DNA of 64,000 nucleotides from positions 186,001 through 250,000 of the forward strand of contig JAFAFR010000050.1 in assembly GCA_023423405.1 (NCBI GenBank), given 5' to 3'. Shown here piece after piece: positions 23,753 through 32,154 of this stretch. The notes beneath the pieces are model-generated. The model did no database searches. It was not told where the DNA came from and saw nothing but the letters and a program-made list of their open reading frames with translations. Both the position numbers and the translations under genes were made by a program. This DNA comes from Bacteroidota bacterium (GTDB lineage Bacteria > Bacteroidota > Bacteroidia > Chitinophagales > Chitinophagaceae). How positions within the stretch are numbered: the stretch's first letter is position 1; each line of letters begins with the position of its first letter.

Positions 23753-23796
23753 AAAAGCCTTGAAACTCATGACAGATATGAGTTTCAGGGCTTTTT
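23753..23796 (+). terminator. Rho-independent terminator after tRNA-Ala
   Basis: Long stem: AAAAGCC-(T)-TGAAACTCAT pairs with ATGAGTTTCA-(G)-GGCTTTT across a 7-base loop, then T's. Confidence 0.9.
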
Positions 23797-23806
23797 CAAT
23801 TTAAGG

Positions 23807-24238
23807 CGCGGTATTCTTCCATTCTATTTTGATGTCCCGAAAGCGCCTGGGGTGAAATTTGGAGGAATTGAAACACCTCACGGAACTGCGTGGCAATCTA
23901 CATCGAAGGCTGCTCTAAATGCAAAGGCGCTGCGCTAGAAGGGGCAACCTTATATCGTATCGGAACGTTAGGAAAAAGTGCTGCGAAGGAGGTGCAATTC
24001 TGGTCTCGAGAATCCTGCTTTGATAAAGGATATAAATGAATTTGCGCAGAAATATGGAATTCCCGCTGATAATTTGAAAAGTGGAAATTTCTTTATAGAA
24101 ACTGGGAAGCTAAGATCGGGGGCGCAGTTTGTTACTCGAGAGGCTCCGGGAGTAGGGGCAAATGATGGTGGGGCAATAGAATTAGTTACTAACCCCAACA
24201 GCGTGAAGTTGGAATCATTCCACACAATAAAATTTTGA
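23807..24238 (+). pseudogene. Remnant of a polymorphic-toxin C-terminal domain, broken by two frameshifts
   Basis: Three segments in two frames read as one domain: FYFDVPKAPGVKFGGIETPH up to ALNAKAL in frame 1 (stop at 23936), then EGATLYRIGTLGKSAAKEVQ and FWSRE in frame 2 (23938 to about 24008), then NPALIKDINEFAQKYGIPAD through GANDGGAIELVTNPNSVKLE back in frame 1, ending at 24238. The pattern of LYRxGTxGKS, QFWSxENP, KYGIP and GGAIEL resembles toxin tips of Rhs- or hemagglutinin-like proteins; this is from memory and not searched. No delivery part, signal or start codon is present. More AT-rich than neighbouring genes, which suggests transfer. The downstream gene looks like its immunity partner. 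Confidence 0.55.
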
Positions 24239-24241
24239 TAA

Positions 24242-24493
24242 ATGGATTTTCTGGCATCAATTGAACGAATTAAAACTGCTTTGAAAGAATCCGGCAAATC
24301 GGATCTGGCAAATGAAATTCTAGAGTTGCAATTATCAGGAGGTACTGGTGGCGAAGTTCTAATTTCCATTTGCAGCAAATTGTTGAACATAAGAAAGACA
24401 GACAAAAGCAGCTACGATTTATTAAAGGATGAAAGTGAGAGTTTGATTCGATATTCGAAATCAATAGGGCTGTACCCTAAGTCGAGAGTTTAG
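24242..24493 (+). CDS. Putative immunity protein (orphan), 83 aa
   Basis: An intact 83-residue, probably cytosolic, helical protein starting MDFLASIERIKTALKESGKS with a central LSGGTGGEVLISICSKLLNI. It starts 3 bases after the toxin remnant's stop codon, the usual place of a cognate immunity gene, and shares its AT-rich composition. The ELQL..GGTGGE.L...C..L layout recalls small immunity proteins found after toxin tips, but I do not know the family name. If expressed it could protect against toxins of relatives. A terminator follows at 24582. Confidence 0.5.
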   Translation: MDFLASIERIKTALKESGKSDLANEILELQLSGGTGGEVLISICSKLLNIRKTDKSSYDLLKDESESLIRYSKSIGLYPKSRV

Positions 24494-24581
24494 GATATAA
24501 AGCTGAGTAGTTGTTGATATCGATTCATACAGATACGAATAACTAAAACAATTTTTGGATAAACAATAAGATTAGTATTAG

Positions 24582-24613
24582 AAAGCGCTCCGATTGATCG
24601 GGGCGCTTTTTAT
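24582..24613 (+). terminator. Terminator after the immunity-like gene
   Basis: AAAGCGC-T-CCGAT / ATCGG-G-GCGCTTT stem with a two-base apex, then TTTATTTT. The gap 24494-24712 otherwise shows no gene. Confidence 0.8.
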
Positions 24614-24712
24614 TTTAGAGGGCTGCAATATTTTTTTGGAAGAAGTCTTTGAATTTTTTTTTGGTAACACAATAAATAGCACAACCTCAAGCCGGAATGG
24701 TGTCCGATAAGT

Positions 24713-24748
24713 AAAATCCCCCGGCAGCGTAAACCTCCGGGGGATTTT
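24713..24748 (-). terminator. Bidirectional-looking terminator after emrB
   Basis: Perfect 12-base arms AAAATCCCCCGG / CCGGGGGATTTT around a 12-base loop. It lies 23 bases beyond the emrB stop codon on the minus strand and is symmetric, so it could also stop transcripts coming from the toxin-remnant side. Confidence 0.8.
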
Positions 24749-24770
24749 CTATCTCATTTTGTTTTATGCA

Positions 24771-26348
24771 TCAATGCATCGCCTCGGCCACACTCACCTT
24801 GGCTTTGTTGCTTTTCACCAGCATAATAAAAGGCACGCACACCAGGAACAACAGTCCCAGGTACAGGAACACATCCATGTAGGAAAGCACCACGGCCTGG
24901 CGGTTCACCGTAAAATCCAGCAACTGGTAGCCGCTTTTGGCCGCCACATCCAGGGGCATTCCCTTGGCCGAAAAACTATGCTGCAGCGTAGCCAGCCGCT
25001 GCTGTACATCGGGATCGTTCACATCGAGGTGGCTCACCAGGCTCTGGCGGTGATACACATTGCGACGGGCAATAAAAGTGGTGATGATGGCCACGCCGAA
25101 GGATCCGCCGAGCTGGCGCATCATACCGGTAAAAGCTGCTCCCTGGCCAATCTGCTTTCCACGCAGGGTCGACAGGCTCATGGTGGTAACCGGGATGAAG
25201 AGCATGCCCATGCCCATACCTCTCACGATGAGCGGCCAGAAAAACGCATCCGCACTGGTATCGATCGTGATGATCTTATAACCCCAGAAACTGAACACAA
25301 AGAACAGGATCATACCGCCCGATACCAGGTATTGCTGCGGTACGCCTCTTTGCAGTAGCTGCCCGATGATGGGCATCATAAAGGCCGTGGTCAGCGCCGA
25401 AGGAATCATCAGCATGCCCGCCTGCTGGGCCGTCCAGCCCAGCGTGGATTGTGTGTACAGCGGAACGATGAAGGTGGAACCGTATAAACCAAATCCCATG
25501 ATGAAGGAAAGGATGGTGCCCATGCGCAGGTTGCCATTTCCCAGTACCCGCAGCTCCACGATCGGGTTGCGGAAACTGAGCTCCCGCCAGATGAAAAGAA
25601 TAAATCCGAGTACAGCCATTACCGTTAGTACGATGATGGTGGTGCTGTTGAACCAGTCGTCGTCCTGCCCCTTTTCGAGCACATACTGGAGCGATCCTAC
25701 CGCGATGGCCAGCAGGCCAATGCCCAGCCAGTCAACGTCTTTGACCTTCGATTTTTCACCATACTTCGGGCTGCGTACGAACTGCAGCGTCAGCAGCGTA
25801 GCAATTACGCCAATGGGAATATTGATGTAAAATATGAGGGGCCAGTTGAAATGATCCACGATATAACCGCCCAGCGGTGGGCCCAGCGTGGGACCAATGA
25901 TAACACCTAATCCATAAATCGCCTGGGCCATTCCTCTTTTCTCAACGGGATAGCTTTCGGTGATAATGGTTTGTGAAGTTACCAGCAGGGCGCCGCCGCC
26001 GATTCCCTGCATGAACCGGAAAAACACCAGCTCCCAGATATTCGTGGAATTGCCACAGAGGAAAGAACAGATCGTAAAGAGCACAATGGAAGCGGCGAAA
26101 TAGTTCGAACGGCCGAACTGCTGCGACAACCAGCTCGTCATGGGTACGATGATCACATTGCCAATGGCATAGGCAGTGATCACCCAGCCCACTTCGGTCA
26201 GCGTGGCGCCGAGGTTGCCCCGCATTTCGTTCAGCGCCACGTTCACGATGGTGGTGTCAACGATCTCCAGCAGGGCGCACATGATGGCCGTAATGGTGAT
26301 GATGACCCGACGGGCGCCGTATTCAACCAATGAATGTTGGTCTGTCAT
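24771..26348 (-). CDS. DHA2-family multidrug efflux permease, EmrB type
   Basis: A 525-residue major-facilitator drug:H+ antiporter with about 14 hydrophobic helices. Visible: ALLEIVDTTIVNVALNEMRG (DHA2 motif D1), GWVITAYAIGNVIIVPM, and motif C-like GLGVIIGPTLGPPLGGYIV. It pumps drugs or bile-salt-like compounds from the cytoplasm or membrane into the EmrA-TolC conduit. It is the last gene of tetR-tolC-emrA-emrB, starting 10 bases after the emrA stop codon. The substrate is unknown. Confidence 0.92.
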   Translation of the reverse strand: MTDQHSLVEYGARRVIITITAIMCALLEIVDTTIVNVALNEMRGNLGATLTEVGWVITAYAIGNVIIVPMTSWLSQQFGRSNYFAASIVLFTICSFLCGNSTNIWELVFFRFMQGIGGGALLVTSQTIITESYPVEKRGMAQAIYGLGVIIGPTLGPPLGGYIVDHFNWPLIFYINIPIGVIATLLTLQFVRSPKYGEKSKVKDVDWLGIGLLAIAVGSLQYVLEKGQDDDWFNSTTIIVLTVMAVLGFILFIWRELSFRNPIVELRVLGNGNLRMGTILSFIMGFGLYGSTFIVPLYTQSTLGWTAQQAGMLMIPSALTTAFMMPIIGQLLQRGVPQQYLVSGGMILFFVFSFWGYKIITIDTSADAFFWPLIVRGMGMGMLFIPVTTMSLSTLRGKQIGQGAAFTGMMRQLGGSFGVAIITTFIARRNVYHRQSLVSHLDVNDPDVQQRLATLQHSFSAKGMPLDVAAKSGYQLLDFTVNRQAVVLSYMDVFLYLGLLFLVCVPFIMLVKSNKAKVSVAEAMH

Positions 26349-26358
26349 GGTGTTTTAT

Positions 26359-27477
26359 TTAATCGAGATGCACATCCACAAATACGTTCATCCCCGGTCT
26401 CAACTGCTGCACCAGGCTATCGCCCTGGTTGGCGAACTCGATCTTAATGGGCACCCGCTGCACTACCTTAACGAAGTTGCCGCTGGAATTGTCGGGGGGC
26501 AGCAGCGCAAATTTGGCGCCGGTAGCAGGAGAGAAGGAGCTCACCGTTGCTTCAAAGGAATGACGCGGAAACGCATCCACGTGCACAACTACTTTCTGGC
26601 CCAGGCGGATCTTTTCCAGTTGGGTTTCCTTGAGGTTGGCCACCACCCAGGTCTGTTTGTCGTTCACCAGGCTGAACAGTTGCTGACCGGCGTTGATGAA
26701 CTGGCCGTCCTGCACATTCACCTTCGACAACCGGCCATCTTCCTGCGCGGTGATAACGGTATAGCTGAGGTTCAGTTTGGCATCTTCCACGTCCACCAGG
26801 CGCTGCTTAACGGCGGCTTCCGCAATGCCCACCTGCGCGGCCGTGGCGTTGCTTTGTGAAGCTACTGCCTGCGTTTGCGTGGCGGCCTGCCGGCGTTGCT
26901 GCTCCAGCACCTGCAGTTGCCTTTCAGCAGTTTCCTTGTTGGCCTGCGCCTGTTCGAACTGTTGCTGTGTAATAGAATGGTCCTTGATGAGGTTGGCGTA
27001 GCGGTTGTAGTCCTGTGTAGCGCGCCAAACATTGATCTTGGCGGTTTCCATCTGTGCATCGATGGTAGGAATGGCGGCTTTGGAGGTGCCGATATTGGCC
27101 GACGCTGCATTGGCCAGGGCTTTCACCTGCAGCACATTGCTCTGCGCGGTAGCCAGCGCAGCTTCTGCCTGCGCCAGCTTCATACGCATGTCGCGGTCGT
27201 CCAGCACCAGCAGGGTATCACCCTTCTTCACCTGTTGGTTGTCTTTCACGCGCACTTCCTTCACGTAGCCGGGGATGCGGGGTATAACGGGACTGATATG
27301 CGCTTCCACCTGTGCGTCGTCTGTTTCCTCGTGGTGCTGCGCGTGTATGTATTTGCTGATGCCAAACCAGCCGCCTGCAATGATCAGCAGGCCGAGAATG
27401 ATGATAAAAGTTTTGCTTCTTTTGGCCGGCGCTTCCTGGTTGTGGTGAGCGGCGGTATCGGGATGTTGGGTTGCCAT
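26359..27477 (-). CDS. HlyD/EmrA-family membrane-fusion protein
   Basis: A 372-residue adaptor: one N-terminal transmembrane helix (about 24-44, TFIIILGLLIIAGGWFGI), lipoyl halves flanking a long alpha-helical coiled coil (about 95-215, rich in Ala/Gln/Glu), then DAKLNLSYTVITAQEDGRLS and a barrel with KIRLGQKVVVHVDAFP. It joins EmrB to the outer-membrane channel. A His-rich patch (HAQHHEETDDAQVEAHI, after the anchor) resembles other EmrA/VibT proteins. Operon with tolC upstream (31-base gap) and emrB downstream (10-base gap). Confidence 0.9.
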   Translation of the reverse strand: MATQHPDTAAHHNQEAPAKRSKTFIIILGLLIIAGGWFGISKYIHAQHHEETDDAQVEAHISPVIPRIPGYVKEVRVKDNQQVKKGDTLLVLDDRDMRMKLAQAEAALATAQSNVLQVKALANAASANIGTSKAAIPTIDAQMETAKINVWRATQDYNRYANLIKDHSITQQQFEQAQANKETAERQLQVLEQQRRQAATQTQAVASQSNATAAQVGIAEAAVKQRLVDVEDAKLNLSYTVITAQEDGRLSKVNVQDGQFINAGQQLFSLVNDKQTWVVANLKETQLEKIRLGQKVVVHVDAFPRHSFEATVSSFSPATGAKFALLPPDNSSGNFVKVVQRVPIKIEFANQGDSLVQQLRPGMNVFVDVHLD

Positions 27478-27508
27478 ATTCGGTTGTACTTATGCGTTAT
27501 TTTCGTAA

Positions 27509-28867
27509 TTACTTGCTGTCGGTGGTTTCCGGCAAAAGGGTGCCGGTGGTTTCCAGGAGCTTGTTATAGGCCTGGATGGATTCCGCCCGGGCGAATGCAT
27601 GGTTGATGCGGGCCTGGATGCGCGCTACGTTCGCGTCCAGCAGGTCGGTGGTGGTCACCAGGCTGTTGTCGAATTTGTTCTTGTTGATCTTGTAGTTTTC
27701 TTCGGACTGCTCGAGGGCTTTTTCATATACATCGATCTTTTTGATGCTCACCAGGTATTGCTGGTAAGCACGGTTGATCTCGCGACGCACCTGGTCGTCC
27801 AGTTCCCCCTGGCGGAAAAAGAGCTGCTTCTCCTGCGCCTGCGCCTGCTGTACTTTCGCCTTTGTTTTCCAGAGCGAAGACACATTGTATTTGACACCCA
27901 CTCCCAGGTTCACGGCATTGGTGATGCTGAGCACTTTGGGAATGTCGGCCGCTATATAACCACCCGTAAGCGCCAGGCTGGGATAGAGATCGGAAGCGGC
28001 TGTTTTGATGCCCAATTCTGCGGCTTTTTTCTGGTAGGCCAGCGCAGCAATGTCTTTGCGGTGCTGGATGCCGAGCTGTTCGTATTCTTCTATGGTTTTG
28101 GGCGTTACGGGCGCCAGGCTGCTGTCTGTTACCGGGTTCAGCAGGGTCCTCTCCGGCAGGCCCAGCAAGAGATTCATGTTCACGATGGCCACCTGCAGGC
28201 TGGTCTGTGCATCCAGCAGGGTGAGCTCAATATTGTTGGTTTGCAACTGCGCCTTGAGGCGGTCGTTGCGGGCCAGCAGCCCATTGTTTTCCATGTTCAG
28301 CAGGTCCCGGTCGCGGGCCTTAGACTGCTCCAGGTTTTCCTGTATGATGGATACCGATTGTTTTGCTTTGTACAGGTTGGTGAAGGCATCGATGGCGTTC
28401 TGCGCCACGGCGTCACGGTCTTTTCCGGCATCGAGCCGGGTGGCTTCGAGCAGGTATTGCGCGGAGGCGATGCCGTAGCGGATCTTACCGCCTGCATAAA
28501 TGGGCAGGGAGGCGCTCAGCGATCCGTAAGCGGCCTGGTGCGCTTCCACATTCATGGTTTCGTTGCCGCCACCGCTCCCGCCATTGCCGGTTTTGATCTT
28601 CATATCAATGTTCGGAACAATGGGCAGGTACATATATGCACCGGAAACACTGAGCTCCGGCAGTTTGGCGTCGTTCGCCTGGCGCAGTATGGCGGTTGCT
28701 TCGTCTATACGTGCCTGGTTGGCTTTAACGGACTTACTGTTGGCCAGGGTCAGTTCAATGGCTTTGGCCATCGTGAGGCTTAGGGAATCCTGCGCGGTGG
28801 CCTGGCCGCACACCAGCAGGAATAGGGTTCCGCATGCAAGGGCCAGGCCCTTCAGTCTATACTTCAT
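27509..28867 (-). CDS. TolC-family outer-membrane efflux protein
   Basis: A 452-residue TolC-like protein with a signal peptide (cleaved near CGQATAQ, residue 26) and two repeated long helical hairpins (for example AIELTLANSKSVKANQARID near the start, and QAQEKQLFFRQGELDDQVRR later). It forms the trimeric outer-membrane duct for the EmrAB pair encoded downstream. It overlaps the tetR 3' end by 11 bases, so the regulator and pump are co-transcribed. It might also serve other exporters, such as the peptide exporter at 6421-8529, which has no channel gene of its own; this is inference. Confidence 0.9.
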   Translation of the reverse strand: MKYRLKGLALACGTLFLLVCGQATAQDSLSLTMAKAIELTLANSKSVKANQARIDEATAILRQANDAKLPELSVSGAYMYLPIVPNIDMKIKTGNGGSGGGNETMNVEAHQAAYGSLSASLPIYAGGKIRYGIASAQYLLEATRLDAGKDRDAVAQNAIDAFTNLYKAKQSVSIIQENLEQSKARDRDLLNMENNGLLARNDRLKAQLQTNNIELTLLDAQTSLQVAIVNMNLLLGLPERTLLNPVTDSSLAPVTPKTIEEYEQLGIQHRKDIAALAYQKKAAELGIKTAASDLYPSLALTGGYIAADIPKVLSITNAVNLGVGVKYNVSSLWKTKAKVQQAQAQEKQLFFRQGELDDQVRREINRAYQQYLVSIKKIDVYEKALEQSEENYKINKNKFDNSLVTTTDLLDANVARIQARINHAFARAESIQAYNKLLETTGTLLPETTDSK

Positions 28868-29504
28868 GTGTCAAGATTGCTTTAAAATAATTCTTCAGGT
28901 GAACGCCCAGGTCTGCTTTTAACCGGGCCTGGAAAGCTTCCTCGCTGATGTGCTGGAGACCATTGATCTCGCGATAGAGATCCGCCCCGATGATGGATTG
29001 TGAAACGGTTCCGAACATGGAGGTGAACAGCATCATGATATTGATATCGCGGCGGAATACGCCGGCATCCTGGCCGGCATGTATCAACGCACTGATCACG
29101 GCCATGTTCCGTTTTTTCATGTCCTTCATGATCCCGATAACCGCAGGGTTTTTATTGATCACCTGCTCGCAGATCATCAGCTTGTAAAAACTGGCGCGGC
29201 TGAAAGCCCGCTCAATATGGTCGTCGATCAGTTTGAAAACCTTGTCGGTATAGCTGAGTTGCTCGTCGCGCAGCAGGCTTTCCACCTGCATTTTGAAATG
29301 CTCGTTCCGGCGTTCGAAAATGGACTGCATCAGCTTTTCCTTGGAGCCGAAATAATAGGAGATCATGGCCACGTTCACCCCGGCCTTTTCTGCAATATCC
29401 CTCACAGAGGAACCGTCAAAACCTTTCTCGGAAAAGAGGCTTTCCGCCGCTTCCAGGATCTGGCCTTTTTTTTCGCTTAACTCTTCCTTTGCACCTGTAC
29501 TCAT
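28857..29504 (-). CDS. TetR/AcrR-family transcriptional repressor of the efflux operon
   Basis: A 215-residue TetR-family regulator. N-terminal helix-turn-helix: ILEAAESLFSEKGFDGSSVR, then DIAEKAGVNVAMISYYFGSK; the C-terminal part is a helical ligand-binding and dimer domain (TetR_C-like, LMICEQVINKNPAVIG). I chose the ATG at 29504 over a TTG at 29525. A perfect palindrome 22 bases upstream is the likely operator for self-repression and control of tolC-emrAB. Overlaps tolC by 11 bases. Confidence 0.9.
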   Translation of the reverse strand: MSTGAKEELSEKKGQILEAAESLFSEKGFDGSSVRDIAEKAGVNVAMISYYFGSKEKLMQSIFERRNEHFKMQVESLLRDEQLSYTDKVFKLIDDHIERAFSRASFYKLMICEQVINKNPAVIGIMKDMKKRNMAVISALIHAGQDAGVFRRDINIMMLFTSMFGTVSQSIIGADLYREINGLQHISEEAFQARLKADLGVHLKNYFKAILTHEV

Positions 29505-29525
29505 GGCTGTCAAATGAAGGCGCAA

Positions 29526-29545
29526 AATTAAACAAACGTTTAATT
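29526..29545. promoter_or_regulatory. Predicted TetR operator: AATTAAAC-AAAC-GTTTAATT
   Basis: Perfect 8-base arms with a 4-base spacer, 22 bases before the tetR start codon, overlapping a -7-like AACGTTTG on the minus strand (one mismatch). The size and placement are those of a TetR-dimer site. A direct repeat TTGGTTAA lies nearby at about 29560-29580. The rest of the gap to 29720 shows no gene. Confidence 0.7.
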
Positions 29546-29720
29546 GATAAGCAAAAAAATTTGGTTAATCGTTGGTTAAATGGATGTCAAATAATTGATT
29601 ATCAATATAATACAAACTGAAAAAACAGGCAGGGAAAAGCCCGGCCAACGCTTCAAAACCAATGAAGTTGCTGTCTGACGAAATCAGGAATTGCCTGTTA
29701 TTAAAACAGAAAGTTGAAAA

Positions 29721-31874
29721 TCAGCGGCGCAACATCTTTAAGACCTGCATGGAATCATCCGTGAAAACACGCAGAAAATAGACCCCGGCCGGCAGGTTAC
29801 CCACAGCGATCGGTTGTCCGGCAGATACGTTCTGCGTGCTCCGTACAAACTGTCCCTTTTCGTTGAACCATTGTACGAATGCGATTGGCTTGCCGGATTT
29901 GATGATGATGCTGGGCGCATCGGGGCTGGCCTGCAGCAATTGCATGTTGTTGTTCTCTGCATGGTTGACAAGCAGGACCTTGCTGAAGGTGTTCTTATTC
30001 CTGTTGCCGGAAATACGGAGGCGGTAATAAATTTTGGTAGAACCATAACCCCTGCTATCGGTGAAGGAGTAGCTGAACCTGCCATCCTGCAGCGGCACGG
30101 CCCGCGAATCAATGGCTTTGAAATGAACGCCGTCGGTAGATGACTCAACGGTATAACCTGTTACATCCCTGTGCTCTTCGGCTATCCATTGCAGGTAGAT
30201 GCCGCTGCGGGTATTGCTAGCCGTGAACTGCACCAGTTTCGATGCAAGAACAGTAAGGCAGGGCTGGATCGTAACCCGGCCGGCGCCCATGGCCGCCACG
30301 CAGTTGTCGATCGACTTTGGCCTTGACCCCGTAGAGTCGAGCACGGTAGACGCCTGGTCCTGGAAATACAACCGGGTTTGTTGCGGCAGGTCGGTTGCTT
30401 CTGCGGCGCAGGCAGCCGTAATAACTATTTTGTACCGGAGCTCATAGGTAGCACCACCTGCTGTAATATTGCCACCCAGGCCCAGTCGCGCAACCACGGT
30501 CCTGGATCCTGCCAGGTATTCACCCGCATCGTCGCCGCTTGCGTCGGTCTTCTGCACATTATCGATGTAGATGGAATTAGGCACATAGCTGAAATGGGCT
30601 GGCAGCCTGTCTTCCGCACGTACACCTGTAGCCGAATTGTTCCCGGTATTGCGCACTGTGCTGGTTATTTGCAGGGTATCACCCGGGAACAGGTAGGCAG
30701 CGGGATGCACTGCTTCCACGGCATTTTCCAGGATGAGTTCCGGGTAATAGGTATCGATCTCTGATGTGACCAAACCCAATACATATCCTTCGGAAGAAGT
30801 ACTTATTCTTACCACGGCAGAATCTTCGTTGTTGCGCAGGTAGCGGTTCAATGTATTGTTGAGCCGGAACATGTGGGCATCGTAGCCATAGGTGTTCTGG
30901 TGTGCCGGCATTCTTGTGGTCACCAGGCTCCCGGTATCGGTGATGGAACTGTTCCAGGCATCGTCTGCATTGGCCAGGGCTTTCGCGCTTTCCGCCGTGG
31001 CCGTCTGGTTGGTGAAAACGTCTGCGGCATTGCGCTTTACAAAAAAGCCATCTTTCTCACCCCGGTCGCCATCGTACACAACCATGCCCAGGGTGGCGGA
31101 AATATTGCCGGAAGGCGGGCTTTTGAATCCTTTGATCTTTATATCGCGGCTGTTGATGCCACTGCTGTTACCGATAATGGAAAGGCCATCGAAGATGGTG
31201 AAGTTTCGCAAAGGCTGGCTGGGATCGGCATAGATGACCATCAGGGTCCATCCGCCAAAAGCATTCACCAGCGCGGTTCCGCTTGCATTCACGGTATCGC
31301 ACTTTACATTGGCTATGGTATACATACCCGCGCCCGCATCCCGCACCAGTTGCGTTATATCTGCAAATGCCTGGTAGCCGTGAAATACCGATTTCATGGT
31401 ATCAATGGTAGTGGCAGTGACGGACTGGTAAGCACGCCCCGGGGCTTTTACCAGCACGTTATTCCAGCCGGTGCTTCGCAATGGAAGGGCGCCGTTGGAA
31501 CCCTGGTTGATGGTGATGCCGGCTCCCCAATACAACGCTGCGTACAAAATGGAATGGCAGGTGGGAAGCGTAAGCGTGGCCCCGGAGCTGTTGAAGGTAG
31601 CGGCATCGCCGTCGATGTCGATATTGGTATTGTTCTGGTCGTCGTTTTTGCACAATTCTCCCGAACCGGGGCAGGATGGTGGAACCCGTGCATAATTTAC
31701 ATTGCCGCCGCTGGATTTCTTCTTAGTGGTAATGATATTGTTTGCCACCATCACCATTTTGCCCCTTGCATCCGTGGTATAACGAATAGTAAATGGCCTG
31801 ATATCCTGCGCCTTTACCACGGCCAGGTACAGCAACAGGCATAAAAGAACCGCATATTTCGGTTGAACACGCAC
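29721..31874 (-). CDS. Large secreted surface protein with DUF11-like and type IX-style C-terminal domains
   Basis: A 717-residue exported protein with signal peptide (AVLLCLLLYLAVVKAQ). Region about 30-370 resembles the conserved unit of DUF3344-type surface proteins (CHSILYAALYWGAG, FGGWTLMVIYADPSQPLRNF); 390-500 is a DUF11-like repeat (SATGVRAEDRLPAHFSYVPN); about 545-640 is a fibronectin-like module (YTVESSTDGVHFKAID); the last 80 residues match a type IX secretion sorting domain (GQPIAVGNLPAGVYFLRVFT, ending VLKMLRR). GTG start at 31874. It is probably displayed on the cell surface; ligand unknown. It is followed upstream by a short gap (31875-31980) with no gene. Confidence 0.75.
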   Translation of the reverse strand: MRVQPKYAVLLCLLLYLAVVKAQDIRPFTIRYTTDARGKMVMVANNIITTKKKSSGGNVNYARVPPSCPGSGELCKNDDQNNTNIDIDGDAATFNSSGATLTLPTCHSILYAALYWGAGITINQGSNGALPLRSTGWNNVLVKAPGRAYQSVTATTIDTMKSVFHGYQAFADITQLVRDAGAGMYTIANVKCDTVNASGTALVNAFGGWTLMVIYADPSQPLRNFTIFDGLSIIGNSSGINSRDIKIKGFKSPPSGNISATLGMVVYDGDRGEKDGFFVKRNAADVFTNQTATAESAKALANADDAWNSSITDTGSLVTTRMPAHQNTYGYDAHMFRLNNTLNRYLRNNEDSAVVRISTSSEGYVLGLVTSEIDTYYPELILENAVEAVHPAAYLFPGDTLQITSTVRNTGNNSATGVRAEDRLPAHFSYVPNSIYIDNVQKTDASGDDAGEYLAGSRTVVARLGLGGNITAGGATYELRYKIVITAACAAEATDLPQQTRLYFQDQASTVLDSTGSRPKSIDNCVAAMGAGRVTIQPCLTVLASKLVQFTASNTRSGIYLQWIAEEHRDVTGYTVESSTDGVHFKAIDSRAVPLQDGRFSYSFTDSRGYGSTKIYYRLRISGNRNKNTFSKVLLVNHAENNNMQLLQASPDAPSIIIKSGKPIAFVQWFNEKGQFVRSTQNVSAGQPIAVGNLPAGVYFLRVFTDDSMQVLKMLRR

Positions 31875-31980
31875 GTTAGTATTTTTACGAAATGAAAAGC
31901 GTAATTAGGATAAGCGGTATTACTAAACGAAGGAGCAGGACGCTTATTGTAAATATTACACAAATGCCGGTAGCCGAAAT

Positions 31981-32151
31981 TCAATTGCCCTTCACCCGGA
32001 TCGTTTTGCTGTAAACAGCCTTCCCGTTGGCATCTACCTGCTTAATGCGGAGAAAATAGGTTTTGTTGGGTGCGGGGCTCACGGTCTCCTTGCGGGAGCA
32101 GCCGGCCAGTACAAACAAAGTAAACAACAACAGGACCAGTATATAACGCAT
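31981..32151 (-). CDS. Small lipoprotein carrying half of a fibronectin-like module
   Basis: A 56-residue lipoprotein: signal MRYILVLLLFTLFVLAGC with lipobox LAGC (Cys18), then SRKETVSPAPNK and YFLRIKQVDANGKAVYSKTI. The last part matches the final two strands of the fibronectin-like module seen in many type IX-secreted proteins (YYRLKQVDxDGKxxYSKxxxV). The ATG is 3 bases after the stop of the upstream gene, whose own module stops just short of these strands. It may be a domain split between two genes. Too short for most gene callers to report confidently, but the lipobox and tight spacing argue that it is real. Confidence 0.6.
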   Translation of the reverse strand: MRYILVLLLFTLFVLAGCSRKETVSPAPNKTYFLRIKQVDANGKAVYSKTIRVKGN

Positions 32152-32154
32152 GGA

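Noticed and set aside
23978..24238. An 86-residue gene standing alone
   Set aside because: Its first eight or so residues (MLRRRC...) are an out-of-frame artefact; the rest continues the toxin domain that is open in another frame just upstream, so I list it as part of a pseudogene.
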